A stretch of DNA of 56,085 nt from Roseateles sp. (GTDB lineage: Bacteria; Pseudomonadota; Gammaproteobacteria; Burkholderiales; Burkholderiaceae_C): contig NZ_JAFAGT010000039.1 in NCBI RefSeq assembly GCF_019237615.1, forward strand, positions 1-56,085. Reading direction: 5' to 3'. The first letter of the stretch is position 1. The number at the start of each line of letters is the position of its first letter. The notes under the pieces were generated by a model. It made no database searches, was not told the DNA's origin, and worked only from the letters and a program-made list of their open reading frames with translations. The translations under genes and the position numbers were made by a program. Of this stretch, positions 36,195-45,436 are shown in pieces.

Positions 36195-39062
36195 CTAGAA
36201 CTTGTAGCTCAGGCCTACCGTGGTGGTGCGGCCGAAGTAGCGGATGTAGTTGGGCATCAGCGCCGTTTTGTCAGGGGCCTCGCCGCCCAGCGACTTGTAG
36301 TTCATCGTCGGCTTGTCGTAGACGTTGCCCACCTGCAGTGTCAGCCCCAGGCCCTTCATGGGGCCGTCCTCGAACGCGTAGCCGATCTGCATGTCGGCGA
36401 CCTTGTCGGCGGCCTGCTGCAGCGTGGTGTTGTTGAGGAAGATGTCGCGCGTGGTGGCCGTGAACGGCGAGCGGTAGCGCTGGCTGAAGCGGGCTGAGAA
36501 ACCGTCGCGCTCGTAGTACGCGGTCACGCTGTTGGAGCGGCCCGAGAGGCCGTTGAGGGGCACGTCGCGCGCGACGCTGACGGTCGGGTCTGGGCCTTGG
36601 TCCTTGATCGAGCTGCGCAGCTTGGAAGCGCTGACGATGACACCAAAGCCGTCGAGCGCCTTGGCAAGCAGGCCGCCCTCCAGCGCCGCAGCGAACTCTA
36701 TGCCCTCCACCTTGCCGCCGTTGCCGTTGCGCGGCTGGATCATGGGCGCGATGGGCTTGGGCGTGACGCCCGGGGGCGCCACCTGCGGGAAGCCGGAGGC
36801 GTCCACGGCGGTCAGCTGGTTGTAGATGTAGCTGAGCAGGTTCTTGCGGAAGGCCGCCAGCGAGACATAGCTGCGCTTGCCGAAGTAGCGCTCTACCGAC
36901 AAGTCCAGGCCAGCTGCGCGCCAGGGCTTGAGCTGAGGGTTGCCGGCATAGGCCGTGGTCCATTCGCCAGCATGCGGCGTGCCGGCCGCGTCCCCGTTTA
37001 CGGCCGGCGTGCTGGTGCCGGCACGCATGTCCACGATGTTGGGGCGCACGATGGACGTTGCCAGCCCCAGGCGCGCGATCCAGTTGTTGCGGAAGTCGGC
37101 CACCAGATTGATGCTGGGCAGCACGTCGGTGTAGCTAGTGCCACCAGTGCGCTTGAACAGTAGGCGCCTATCCGGCATCTCGTCGTTGCCGCGGTACTCC
37201 CAGCCCTCTGAGTTCTGGCTGGCGTGAACGACCTGCAGGCCCAGGTTGCCGCGCAGGGATGCCCCCCAGACCTCGCTGTCGATGTCCAGCTTGGCGAAGG
37301 CGGTGCCGACCTTTTCGTGTACGTTGGAGTTGTTGGCCACCCACTTGCTGAACTGCCCCTCCTCCAGCGTGACGGCACCACTGGCCACCAACGTGGGCAC
37401 GTCTACGCGCAACAGCTGCGGGATGCCGGCCCAGCTCATGTCGAAGGGTTGCTGCACCACTCCGGCGGGGATGGCACGGATGTACTCGCCGTTTGCATCC
37501 TTCTTCATCAGCAGTCGGTCTTCGTTCTTGGCCACGTCCTTGCCCCGCTGGGTGTAGTTCAGGCCCAGTGTGAGGTGGCTGAAGAAGCCATCCAGAGAGC
37601 GCTCCAGCGAGACTCGGGCGGACTTGATCTCGTCGCGGATCTCGGGGTGGCGGATGGCGCCCAGCCAGGCTTTGTTGGGCACCCAGTCCATGCCGGCCAC
37701 GTCGCCGAAGGCCAGCTTGGCGGGGTTGGACAGCAGGTCGGCCTGCACCGGCGTGAAGGTCTGCGGGTCGCCGTTGGTCGGCACGTTCCAACGGTAGGCG
37801 CCGTAGGTCCAGGCCTTGTTGGCGTAGTCGTAGCTGCCGCCGTAAGCCTCCGCATAGCGCTCGGTGCGCTTGTCTCGCGAGTAACTCAGGTCGGTCACCG
37901 CCTTCCAGTTGTCGTTGAGCTTGAGACCGGTGTTCCAGCCCAGCGCGACGATGTCGTCGGTGCGCCGCGTGTCCATGCTGCCGATGTTGGCGACCAACTG
38001 CGAGATCGTGGCGCCCGTGGCGAAGGTGTTGTTGCCGATCTGCTGGGTGGTGATGTTGCTCATCGCGGGGGTGATTCCGGCCGACCAATTGCCGAACAGG
38101 CTCTGCTGCCACTTCCCCGCCACCTCGTGGGTCTTGAACTTAGAGTAGTAGAGGTCGACCTGCGAGTGCAGGTCGTCGCTGGGCTTGTACTCGACGACGG
38201 CCATCAGGCCGTCGCGCAGGTTCTTCTTGGTGGCGCCCTGAGCGGTCCAGTACATGGGCAACAAGGCTTGGCCGCCGCCCACCTTGGACGGCGCATTGCC
38301 GGTCAGTGGCAGGCCGTAGGGCGTGTAGTCCCCGTACTCCACCAGTTCGGTCTGCTTGGTCTGCGAGGGCGAGTCCAGCCGTGCGAAGCCCACCGCCACG
38401 CCCAGCGTGCGATTGGCGAACTGGTCCACATACGAGGCCGAGAAGCGCATGCCGGTGGCGCCGGTGACGCCCGGCACCATGGTGCCGTTGGAGTTGCGCT
38501 CGCCGCGCAGGCTCACCACCACCTGGCGGCCGCTCAGGTTCAACGGACGCAGGGTCTGGATGTTGACCGTGCCCGAAAGGCCCTGGCCGACCAGCGCGGC
38601 GTCGGGCGTCTTGTAGACGGTGGCGGCGTTGACCAGCTCGGCGGGGAATTGGTCATACTCGACGGCTCGGCTGTCGTTGGAGCTGACGATCTCGCGGCCG
38701 TTCAGCAACACGCCGGAGAACTCGGGCGAGAGGCCGCGGATCGAGATTACGTTGACGCGGCCGTCGGGGCCGCGCTGGCCGGTCAGGCCAGGCAGGCGGG
38801 CTAGCGACTCGGCGATGCTGACGTCGGGCAGCTTGCCGATGTCCTCGGCCGATATGGCTTCGACGATGGAGTCCGAGTTGCGCTTGGTCGCCACCGAGGT
38901 CTCGAGGCTGAAGCGAATGCCCGTCACCACCACGGTGTCGAGCTGCGCCTTCTCCTTGCTGGCGGCGGTCGTGGCCTGGGCTTGCGCCGCGGCGCCGGTG
39001 AACAGCAGGCCACTGGCGGCGGCCAGGGTTGTGAGGCGAAGGGCAGGGCGTGGCTGTCTCAT
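36195..39062 (-). CDS. TonB-dependent outer-membrane receptor, glycan-locus type
   Basis: 955 residues. A signal peptide (LTTLAAASGLLFTGAAAQAQ) precedes LDTVVVTGIRFSLETSVATK, then the plug domain with EDIGKLPDVSIAESLARLPG and VISIRGLSPEFSGVLLNGRE. The barrel ends in GLSYKF with the terminal Phe of outer-membrane proteins. The pattern matches the large carbohydrate-related TonB receptor family (TIGR01782 type). It imports a bulky ligand using TonB energy, here most likely beta-glucan oligosaccharides. Two LacI-type operators lie within 100 bp upstream. Confidence 0.92.
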   Translation of the reverse strand: MRQPRPALRLTTLAAASGLLFTGAAAQAQATTAASKEKAQLDTVVVTGIRFSLETSVATKRNSDSIVEAISAEDIGKLPDVSIAESLARLPGLTGQRGPDGRVNVISIRGLSPEFSGVLLNGREIVSSNDSRAVEYDQFPAELVNAATVYKTPDAALVGQGLSGTVNIQTLRPLNLSGRQVVVSLRGERNSNGTMVPGVTGATGMRFSASYVDQFANRTLGVAVGFARLDSPSQTKQTELVEYGDYTPYGLPLTGNAPSKVGGGQALLPMYWTAQGATKKNLRDGLMAVVEYKPSDDLHSQVDLYYSKFKTHEVAGKWQQSLFGNWSAGITPAMSNITTQQIGNNTFATGATISQLVANIGSMDTRRTDDIVALGWNTGLKLNDNWKAVTDLSYSRDKRTERYAEAYGGSYDYANKAWTYGAYRWNVPTNGDPQTFTPVQADLLSNPAKLAFGDVAGMDWVPNKAWLGAIRHPEIRDEIKSARVSLERSLDGFFSHLTLGLNYTQRGKDVAKNEDRLLMKKDANGEYIRAIPAGVVQQPFDMSWAGIPQLLRVDVPTLVASGAVTLEEGQFSKWVANNSNVHEKVGTAFAKLDIDSEVWGASLRGNLGLQVVHASQNSEGWEYRGNDEMPDRRLLFKRTGGTSYTDVLPSINLVADFRNNWIARLGLATSIVRPNIVDMRAGTSTPAVNGDAAGTPHAGEWTTAYAGNPQLKPWRAAGLDLSVERYFGKRSYVSLAAFRKNLLSYIYNQLTAVDASGFPQVAPPGVTPKPIAPMIQPRNGNGGKVEGIEFAAALEGGLLAKALDGFGVIVSASKLRSSIKDQGPDPTVSVARDVPLNGLSGRSNSVTAYYERDGFSARFSQRYRSPFTATTRDIFLNNTTLQQAADKVADMQIGYAFEDGPMKGLGLTLQVGNVYDKPTMNYKSLGGEAPDKTALMPNYIRYFGRTTTVGLSYKF

Positions 39063-39107
39063 TCACTTGTCTCCAGTTGTGGTCTTGTCGTGTGGCGTTC
39101 GGCGCTG

Positions 39108-39127
39108 ATTTGAAAGCGCTTTCAAAT
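39108..39127. promoter_or_regulatory. LacI-type operator O1 before the TonB receptor
   Basis: ATTTGAAAGCGCTTTCAAAT is a perfect 20-bp palindrome with the central CG of LacI/GalR-family sites. It lies 46 bp upstream of the receptor ATG, where repressor would block the promoter. Confidence 0.85.
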
Positions 39128-39136
39128 ATGAATTTC

Positions 39137-39150
39137 TGGCAGCGCTTTCA
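39137..39150. promoter_or_regulatory. Second, degenerate operator half-matching O1
   Basis: TGGCAGCGCTTTCA matches the right half of the TGAAAGCGCTTTCA consensus. Its centre is 26 bp from that of O1. Confidence 0.5.
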
Positions 39151-39306
39151 ATCTAGGCAACACACTTGGTCCGCGCTTGGCCGGTGATGCAGGCCTGGCG
39201 ATGACTGCCGCTCCCGTCGCTGTGTCCCGGGATCGCGCACCATGGAAAGCGCGTGCAGAAATGAAGGGTTCAGGTCCAGGCTCAGAAGCGGTAATCAGAC
39301 AAAACG

Positions 39307-39324
39307 ACTGAAAGCGCTTTCAGT
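39307..39324. promoter_or_regulatory. LacI-type operator O3 between receptor and regulator genes
   Basis: ACTGAAAGCGCTTTCAGT is a perfect 18-bp palindrome with the same core as O1, centred 198 bp from it. Such spacing allows repressor looping. Apart from the operators, 39063-39450 holds no gene that I can support. Confidence 0.8.
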
Positions 39325-39450
39325 GCATGATGCGTCGCCCTTCTAGGGGTGGCCACATGGTTTACCCGGGCCGAGCAACAGTCGCCGGCCGGGCGTGTTG
39401 GCCGGCTGCCTACAGCACGTGGTATCGGTCTTGTCGAAGAGGGGAAGGGC

Positions 39451-40500
39451 TCAGCGGTGCATGCGCCGCGTGCTCTCGCGCACGACCAGCTCCGGCCCAG
39501 GCAACTGAGCCCGGGGCTGGCCGCCGTGCAGCATTTCCAGCATGGCCGTCGCGGCCTCGACGCCGATCTCATACACCGACTGGCGCACGGTGGTCAGTGG
39601 CGGCATTGAATAACGCGCCATGATGAGGTCGTCAAAGCCGACCAGCGAGACGTCGTCCGGCACGCGCAGGTTGCGCCGGTGCAGGCCCAGGCGGGCGCCT
39701 ATGGCCATCTGGTCGTTGGACGCGAACAGTGCCGTGAAGTGGGCGTCGCGCTCCAGCAGCCGCGTCACCGACAGCATGCCGCCGGCCTCGGTGTAGTCGC
39801 TCTGCACGATGAGGTTGGTATCGACAGCGATGCCGGCCGCGGCCAGTGCGTCGAAATAGCCGTTCTGGCGCTCGACGGCATCCTCATGCAGCAGGTCGCC
39901 GGCGACGAAGGCGATGCGGCGGTGGCCCTGGTCGATCAGATGCTGGGTGGCCAGGCGCGCGCCCTCCCGGTTGTCGAAGCTGAAGCTGAACAGCTGTGGC
40001 CCGGCCAGATGGCGGCCGACGACGACGACGGGGAGGCTGTCGGCGACCTTGGCCAGCTCGGCGTCGGAGACGCGGCCGGCCAGCACGATGACGCCGTCGA
40101 CGCGGCGCGACAGCAGCGTCTCTATGGCCTTGCGCTCGTCGTCCTCATGCCAGTTGCCGGACACGAACAGCGGCACATAGCCGGCGCGCTCTAGTTCGCG
40201 CTCTATGCCCAGCAGTGCCTCGCCATAGAAGGGGCTGGAGATGATCTGCGTGACGACGCCCACGCTCAGCGTGCGCCCGCCCGCCAGGCCGCGGGCGACC
40301 GGGTTGGGCCGGAAGCCGAGCGACTGGATGGCGGCCTGCACGGCGTCCTTCTTGGCCTGGCTGACGGCGGCGGTGCCGTTCAGGATGCGAGACACCGTGC
40401 TGGGCGACACGCCGGCCTGCTCGGCCACCTGCTCCAGCGTGACGGCGCTGTCCGGACGATTTGAAGGCGCTTTCTTGGCGAGGGGCGGCTTGGCGTTCAT
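39451..40500 (-). CDS. LacI-family transcriptional regulator
   Basis: 349 residues from ATG 40500. The helix-turn-helix is VTLEQVAEQAGVSPSTVSRI with hinge helix NPVARGLAGGRTLSVGVV, followed by a periplasmic-binding-protein-like sugar domain (FDNREGARLATQHLIDQGHR, FASNDQMAIGARLGL). It most likely represses the receptor/halogenase unit and the glucosidase unit through the TGAAAGCGCTTTCA sites and is released by a sugar. An operator-like TTGAAGGCGCTTTCTT at 40461-40476 lies inside its own first codons, so autoregulation is possible. Confidence 0.9.
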   Translation of the reverse strand: MNAKPPLAKKAPSNRPDSAVTLEQVAEQAGVSPSTVSRILNGTAAVSQAKKDAVQAAIQSLGFRPNPVARGLAGGRTLSVGVVTQIISSPFYGEALLGIERELERAGYVPLFVSGNWHEDDERKAIETLLSRRVDGVIVLAGRVSDAELAKVADSLPVVVVGRHLAGPQLFSFSFDNREGARLATQHLIDQGHRRIAFVAGDLLHEDAVERQNGYFDALAAAGIAVDTNLIVQSDYTEAGGMLSVTRLLERDAHFTALFASNDQMAIGARLGLHRRNLRVPDDVSLVGFDDLIMARYSMPPLTTVRQSVYEIGVEAATAMLEMLHGGQPRAQLPGPELVVRESTRRMHR

Positions 40501-40620
40501 CGGCGAAGGGCGGACATGACCGCGAGTGTAGGCGCCGACCACCGCCCATGCGCTCGGCACCGTGGGCCGCGTTCCTAGGGTTTGTGCTGCTGGGGCAGCA
40601 CCCGGCTTGGCCCACAATTG

Positions 40621-40634
40621 TGAAATCGCTTTCA
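40621..40634. promoter_or_regulatory. LacI-type operator O4 before the decayed transporter/glucosidase unit
   Basis: TGAAATCGCTTTCA differs from the palindromic core at one position. It lies 5 bp before the ATG of the broken binding-protein gene and would control the downstream GH1-GH16 genes. Confidence 0.65.
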
Positions 40635-40639
40635 AAGAC

Positions 40640-41267
40640 ATGCCAGCCCATCCAGCCGTCACTCGTCGCCGCCTGCTCGCCGCCGCACTCGCTGGCGCTG
40701 CCAGCCTGGGCGAGGCTGGGGAGATCCCGCCGCTGACGGTGGGTGTCCCCCCGCTGTTGGACGTCATCGCCAAAGATCTGCTCGAGGACTGGCGCCAGCG
40801 CCTCCCGGCATCCGCGCCCAGGCCATCAACTGCCAGTACGACGACCACCACACCGCCATGACGACGGCGCTGCTCACCTCGGGTCAACTGCCCGACGGCG
40901 TCGCGCTGGAGGCCAGCTATCTGGGACGCCTCTTGCTCGGCGCCGGGCTGGAGGGGCCGTCCGCGCCGGCCGTCGGCGCGGAGCGCTTCAGAGACGCCTT
41001 CGCGCCCTTCGCCATCAACACGGCGCGCAACCGCCAGGGGCCCATCGTCGTGCTGCTCGGCGACGTCGGCTCCGGCTCGCCGTTCTGCCGCGCCGACCTC
41101 CTCGCGCAGGCCGGCCCGACGCGCTCCAGGGAGGACTATGTCGCGGCCGGCACCCGGCTCAAAGCGTGAACGGGCGCCTACCTGATCGGCGACGTGCTCC
41201 CGCTCAAGGACATCATCGTGCCTGCCGGCACGCCGTCCGGCGAGGGCCAGTTCTTCGACGACCGGGG
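40640..41267 (+). pseudogene. Sugar ABC transporter substrate-binding protein, N-terminal half (broken)
   Basis: The frame starts MPAHPAVTRRRLLAAALAGA, a Tat-like signal, then LLDVIAKDLLEDWRQRLP. A frameshift near 40800 moves the continuation QYDDHHTAMTTALLTSGQLP and LEASYLGRL into another frame. A TGA at 41167-41169 interrupts RLKA and TGAYLIGDVLPLKDI. These blocks follow the order of carbohydrate-binding proteins of sugar importers. With a frameshift, a stop and no C-terminal half, the gene is dead. Confidence 0.7.
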
Positions 41268-41273
41268 GCGGGC

Positions 41274-41663
41274 GCGGCCAGCGCCTTCGGCATTTTCCTG
41301 ATGCGACAGTTCGCAGTGCCCACTGCGCCGCGCGAGCTGCTCGGTGCCGCGTGCATCGACGGCGCCACTGAGCTCGCCGGCCACTGGCGCATCGCGCTGC
41401 CGTTGACGAGGCTGGCTCTGGGCGTGCAGGGTCCGATCACCTTCATCGGCTCGTGGAACAACGCCATGAATCCGCTCATCGTCATGCGAAGCGCCGAGAA
41501 CTACACGCTGTCGCTGGCGCCGCGCAGTCTCCTCAGCTCCACCAGCACCGAGTGGGACGCGCTGATGGCCGAGTCGGTCATCTCGACGCTGCCCCTGCTG
41601 CTCCTCTTCGTCGTCTCGTCGCGCCAGATGGTCGCGGGCCCGACCGCCGATACCGTCAAGTAG
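41274..41663 (+). pseudogene. Sugar ABC transporter permease (MalG-like), C-terminal fragment
   Basis: About 130 codons remain: AFGIFLMRQFAVPTAPRELL, then the EAA-loop AACIDGATELAGHWRIALPL, FIGSWNNAMNPLIVM and a final membrane segment ISTLPLLLLFVVSSRQMVAG. This is the C-terminal half of a MalG-type permease. It is fused directly to the broken binding-protein sequence, so the intervening permease genes have been deleted. Its TAG ends 5 bp before the GH1 start. Confidence 0.75.
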
Positions 41664-41668
41664 TACCC

Positions 41669-43006
41669 ATGCCTCAAGCCCCATTGCACTGCCAGTTCCC
41701 GCCCCACTTCGTCTGGGGCGTTGCCACCAGCAGCTTCCAGATCGAAGGCGCCGCTCATGCGGACGGCAAGGGCGAATCCGTCTGGGACCGCTTCTGCAAG
41801 CAGCCCGGTGCAATCGCCGATGCCAGCAACGGCGACATCGCCTGCGACCACTACAACCGCCTGGAGGAGGACCTGGACCTCATCGCGTCGCTGGGCGTCA
41901 ACTGCTACCGCTTCTCCGTCGCCTGGCCGCGCGTCCAGCCGCTCGGACAGGGCAACTGGAATCCCAAGGGCCTGGACTTCTACGAGCGCCTCGTCGACGG
42001 CCTCAAGGCGCGTGGCATCCAGGCCTTCGCGACGCTCAATCATTGGGACCTGCCGCAGGGCTTGCAGGAGCGCGGCGGCTGGAACGAGCGCAACACGGTG
42101 CACCGCTTTGTCGACTACGCGCGCCATGTGCAGGCGCGTCTGGGCGACCGGCTGGACGGCCTCACGACGCACAACGAGCCCTGGGTCGTCGCCGTGCTGG
42201 GCCATGAACAGGGCAGCTTCGCGCCGGGCATCAAGAGCCGCGGCATCGCGGCCCAGGTCAGCCACCACCTGCTGCTCAGCCATGGCCTGGCGCTGCAGGC
42301 CCTGCGGGCCGACGGCGCGCGGAGCCCGCTGGGCATCGTGCTCAACCTGTCGTCCTGCGTGCCGGCCACGGCGATGCCGGCGGACATCGCCGCCGCCCGC
42401 ATGGCCGACGCGCGTGGCCGGCGCTGGTATGCCGACCCGCTGTTCAAGGGCTGCTATCCCGACGAGGTGCTGGCGGAGCTGGGCGCGGACGCTCCCATCG
42501 TGCAGCCCGGCGATATGGCCGCCATCGAGCAGCCCATGGACTACCTCGGCGTCAACTACTACGCCCGCACCGTGGTCGCCGCCAGCGGCGCGGACTGGGA
42601 TGCCCGGCAACGCGGCCTGCCCGTCACTGACATGGGCTGGGAGATCTATCCGCAAGGTCTGGCCGACCTGCTGTGCCTGTTGCACCGGGACTACCCCGGC
42701 CTGCCGCCCGTCTACGTGACCGAGAACGGCGGTGCGTTCAAGGACCAGGCTGTCGTCAACGGCCGCGTGCAGGACGACGACCGCATCGCCTACCTGCGCG
42801 AGCACATCGCTGCCGTGGCAAGCGCCCTGCAGCAGGGCGTTCCCATGGCCGGCTACATGGTCTGGAGCCTGATGGACAACTTCGAATGGGCCAGCGGCTA
42901 CCAGAAGCGCTTCGGCATCGTGCACGTGGACTACCGGACGCTGGCCCGCACGCCCAAGGCCAGCGCCGACTGGTACCGCGACTTCCTCAAGGCCTGGCGA
43001 GGCTGA
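41669..43006 (+). CDS. Beta-glucosidase, glycoside hydrolase family 1
   Basis: 445 residues, full length, no signal peptide, so cytoplasmic. It opens FPPHFVWGVATSSFQIEGAA. The acid/base Glu170 is in TTHNEPW and the nucleophile Glu352 in VTENGG; the aglycone-site WSLMDNFEWASGYQKRFGI is intact. It removes terminal beta-linked glucose from oligosaccharides. Together with the GH16 enzyme it would complete degradation of beta-1,3- or mixed-linkage glucan. The longer frame upstream belongs to the permease remnant. Confidence 0.95.
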   Translation: MPQAPLHCQFPPHFVWGVATSSFQIEGAAHADGKGESVWDRFCKQPGAIADASNGDIACDHYNRLEEDLDLIASLGVNCYRFSVAWPRVQPLGQGNWNPKGLDFYERLVDGLKARGIQAFATLNHWDLPQGLQERGGWNERNTVHRFVDYARHVQARLGDRLDGLTTHNEPWVVAVLGHEQGSFAPGIKSRGIAAQVSHHLLLSHGLALQALRADGARSPLGIVLNLSSCVPATAMPADIAAARMADARGRRWYADPLFKGCYPDEVLAELGADAPIVQPGDMAAIEQPMDYLGVNYYARTVVAASGADWDARQRGLPVTDMGWEIYPQGLADLLCLLHRDYPGLPPVYVTENGGAFKDQAVVNGRVQDDDRIAYLREHIAAVASALQQGVPMAGYMVWSLMDNFEWASGYQKRFGIVHVDYRTLARTPKASADWYRDFLKAWRG

Positions 43007-43040
43007 GCCATCGACAACTGCGACAACACAGGAGACATGC

Positions 43041-43913
43041 ATGCACAAAGCTACCCCGCCTCCCCAACCCTGGCGCGGCTTGCTGCCCGTTCTCGCCGCG
43101 CTGCTGACTGCCTGCGGCGGCTCCGTCACGGCCGCCACGGCGCCTGCGACCTCGAACCGCTGGACCCTGGTCTGGAGCGACGAGTTCGACGGCGCAGCCG
43201 GCAGCGTGCCCAACCCCGCACACTGGAACCACGACCTCGGCAACGCCGAGAGCAGCGGCTGGGGCAACCATGAGTTCCAGTACTACACCGCAAATGCACG
43301 CAACGCCCAGCTGGACGGCGCCGGCATGCTGGTCATCACCGCCGAGAAGACCAGCAATCCCGGCCCCTGCTGGAACAGCAAGCCCTGCGAGTTCACCTCC
43401 GCCCGCATTCATACCCAAGGCAAGGTGGGCTTCACCCACGGCAAGGTCGAGGCGCGAATGAAGCTGCCGGCCGGCCAGGGTATCTGGCCCGCGTTCTGGG
43501 CCCTGGGCACCGACCTCGCGACGGCCGGCTGGCCCAGGTCCGGCGAGATCGACATCATGGAGTTCGTCGGCAAGACGCCCAACACGACCTACGGCACGCT
43601 GCACGGCCCCGGCTATTCCGGCGCACAGGGCATCGCCAAGCCGCGCGAGTTCGGCGCCCCTGTGGCCAGCGACTTCCACACCTACACCATCATCAAGCGG
43701 CCCAACGAGATCGTCTGGCAGGTCGACGGTGTCGAGTTTCACCGCCTGACGCCCGCGCAGTTGCCGGCCGGCGGCACCTGGGTCTTCGAGAAACCGTTCT
43801 TCGTCATTCTCAACCTCGCCATCGGCGGTGACTGGCCCGGCGCGCCGGATGCGACGACGCCACTGCCGGCGCGCATGCTCGTGGATTGGGTGCGCATCTA
43901 CAAGGAAGAGTGA
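43041..43913 (+). CDS. GH16 lipoprotein beta-glucanase (laminarinase-like)
   Basis: 290 residues. A lipoprotein signal peptide ends in the lipobox LLTACGG (Cys25). The GH16 active site GEIDIMEFVG gives the E-x-D-x-x-E triad Glu169, Asp171, Glu174, in the form with an extra residue that is typical of beta-1,3-glucanases. WSDEFDG, GQGIWPAFWALG and DWVRIYKEE are standard fold markers. It is probably attached to the outer membrane and cuts beta-glucan into oligosaccharides for the TonB receptor. It lies 34 bp after the GH1 gene. Confidence 0.93.
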   Translation: MHKATPPPQPWRGLLPVLAALLTACGGSVTAATAPATSNRWTLVWSDEFDGAAGSVPNPAHWNHDLGNAESSGWGNHEFQYYTANARNAQLDGAGMLVITAEKTSNPGPCWNSKPCEFTSARIHTQGKVGFTHGKVEARMKLPAGQGIWPAFWALGTDLATAGWPRSGEIDIMEFVGKTPNTTYGTLHGPGYSGAQGIAKPREFGAPVASDFHTYTIIKRPNEIVWQVDGVEFHRLTPAQLPAGGTWVFEKPFFVILNLAIGGDWPGAPDATTPLPARMLVDWVRIYKEE

Positions 43914-43960
43914 GCACCGGGTCGCCGCGCGCGGCTTTCCCGGAGATCGGTGATGAACCG

Positions 43961-43990
43961 AAAAAAAGCCCACCCCTTGCAGGGCGGGCC
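43961..43990 (-). terminator. Terminator between the convergent porin and GH16 genes
   Basis: On the minus strand GCCCGCCC, a short loop and GGTGGGC run into TTTTTTTT. It lies about 125 bp beyond the porin stop. Confidence 0.7.
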
Positions 43991-44113
43991 AAGAGGGCGC
44001 GGCGGGATCTCCGCGCACCTGGGAGGAAAGCTGGCGGCCATACCGCGCGCTGGCGGGCGGCACGGCCTTCGATCGGTGTCGGACAAGCGATTGGGCTTGC
44101 CCTCGATCCGATC

Positions 44114-45196
44114 TCAGAAGCTGTGGCGGATGCCGGCCACGACCTCGGTGAGGTTGCGATCGTTTGCGTCGATCAGGCCCACCGGGATGGTTCCGGCCGC
44201 GCGGCTGACATAGCCCACGCCGTCGTTCTTGAAGCGCGTCACCGAGCTGTACAGCGCGGTGCGCTTGGACAGGTCGTATTGGTAGCCCACGCCGAAGGCC
44301 TGCGTCTTGCCGTCGGCCAGCGCGCCGGCGTTCTTGCTCTCCACGTACTGGCCCTTGAAAAGGTGCTGGCCCATCCGGTAGCTGGCACCCAGCCAGTAGC
44401 CCTTGCCGTCACGGTCGGCCATGCTGCGGTCGTTGACCTGCATCGCGCCGGCGTTGAAGCGGGCGTTGCCCCAGTCGTAAGCCGCCGCGGCCGACACTGT
44501 GCGCACATTGCGGCCCAGCGCGTCGGCCTTGTCGTCCACGAGCGAGACCATCGCGTCGAAGTCATGGCCGGTGTAGCGGCCGTACAGGTCGGCAACGCGG
44601 TTGCCCCTGGTGTTGCCCGTCACCTCGCCCAGGCCCCACAGCGCGCCGGCGCTGAAGCCGCCGTAGTTGATGCTCTCCAGCTTCACCGAGTTGTTGACCC
44701 GTGCCGGGCCGCCGTTGCCGGTGGCGGAGTTGTCGCTGCCGCGTACCGGCTCATAGCCACCGAAGCCGCCGATCACGGCGGTGCTGGCGCCGGTGCCGAC
44801 GTTGGAGAACTGGCTGAACTCGTTGGTCAGCGTGTAGATGCTGCCGTACTGACGGCCCAGCGAGACCTTGCCGTAGGGAGTGCCCAGTCCGACGAAGGCC
44901 TGGCGGCCCCAGAAGCTGTTCTGGCCATAGCTGCCGTCGTCGACGTTGATGCCCGACTCCAGCGTGAAGAAAGCGCTCAGCCCCCCGCCCAGGTCTTCGC
45001 TGCCGCGCAGGCCGAAGCGCGAGCCAGACAGGCCGCCGGACTGCACGCGGGTCTGGCGTGCCGCGCCGTCAAGCACCTGCACGTTGGCGTCAAGCGTGCC
45101 ATAAAGCGTCACCTGCGGGCCCGGCGACGACTGGGCGAACGCGGCGGAGCCGGCGGCCAGGGCCAGCGTGGAGAGGGCAAGGGTCTTGTAGTTCAT
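44114..45196 (-). CDS. Gram-negative trimeric porin (betaproteobacterial type)
   Basis: 360 residues from ATG 45196. The signal peptide YKTLALSTLALAAGSAAFAQ is followed by VTLYGTLDANVQ, GSRFGLRGSEDLGGGLSAFF, GRQAFVGLGTPYGKVSLGRQ and the C-terminal VVAGIRHSF with terminal Phe. These are the marks of the 16-stranded general porins of Burkholderiales. It lets small solutes cross the outer membrane. It stands between glucan genes and transporter fragments, so it may serve the same uptake route, but no LacI operator was seen before it. Confidence 0.93.
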   Translation of the reverse strand: MNYKTLALSTLALAAGSAAFAQSSPGPQVTLYGTLDANVQVLDGAARQTRVQSGGLSGSRFGLRGSEDLGGGLSAFFTLESGINVDDGSYGQNSFWGRQAFVGLGTPYGKVSLGRQYGSIYTLTNEFSQFSNVGTGASTAVIGGFGGYEPVRGSDNSATGNGGPARVNNSVKLESINYGGFSAGALWGLGEVTGNTRGNRVADLYGRYTGHDFDAMVSLVDDKADALGRNVRTVSAAAAYDWGNARFNAGAMQVNDRSMADRDGKGYWLGASYRMGQHLFKGQYVESKNAGALADGKTQAFGVGYQYDLSKRTALYSSVTRFKNDGVGYVSRAAGTIPVGLIDANDRNLTEVVAGIRHSF

Positions 45197-45436
45197 GGTC
45201 TGGTCTTTCGATGGCTGTCGGGTCACCGATGGGCGACCCCTGATGTGCCGGCGACCGCTGGGCGCCTCGCACAACCAGGCACATCGGGCCCCGGGTCGCG
45301 CTCAAAAGACCGGGATGCTGGAATGGACTGTTGCGGATTCGGCCGCAATCGCCGCCCGCGCGGGCGCAAGAATGTGCGCAAGCGCGCATCGCGCGCAGGG
45401 GATACGGCCCCGCCCCGGGAGGCCGTCGTCCTATTA

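Noticed and set aside
37224-38804. 526-codon plus-strand frame inside the TonB receptor
   Set aside because: Antisense shadow of a clear receptor gene; rich in Gly, Val and His with no domain.
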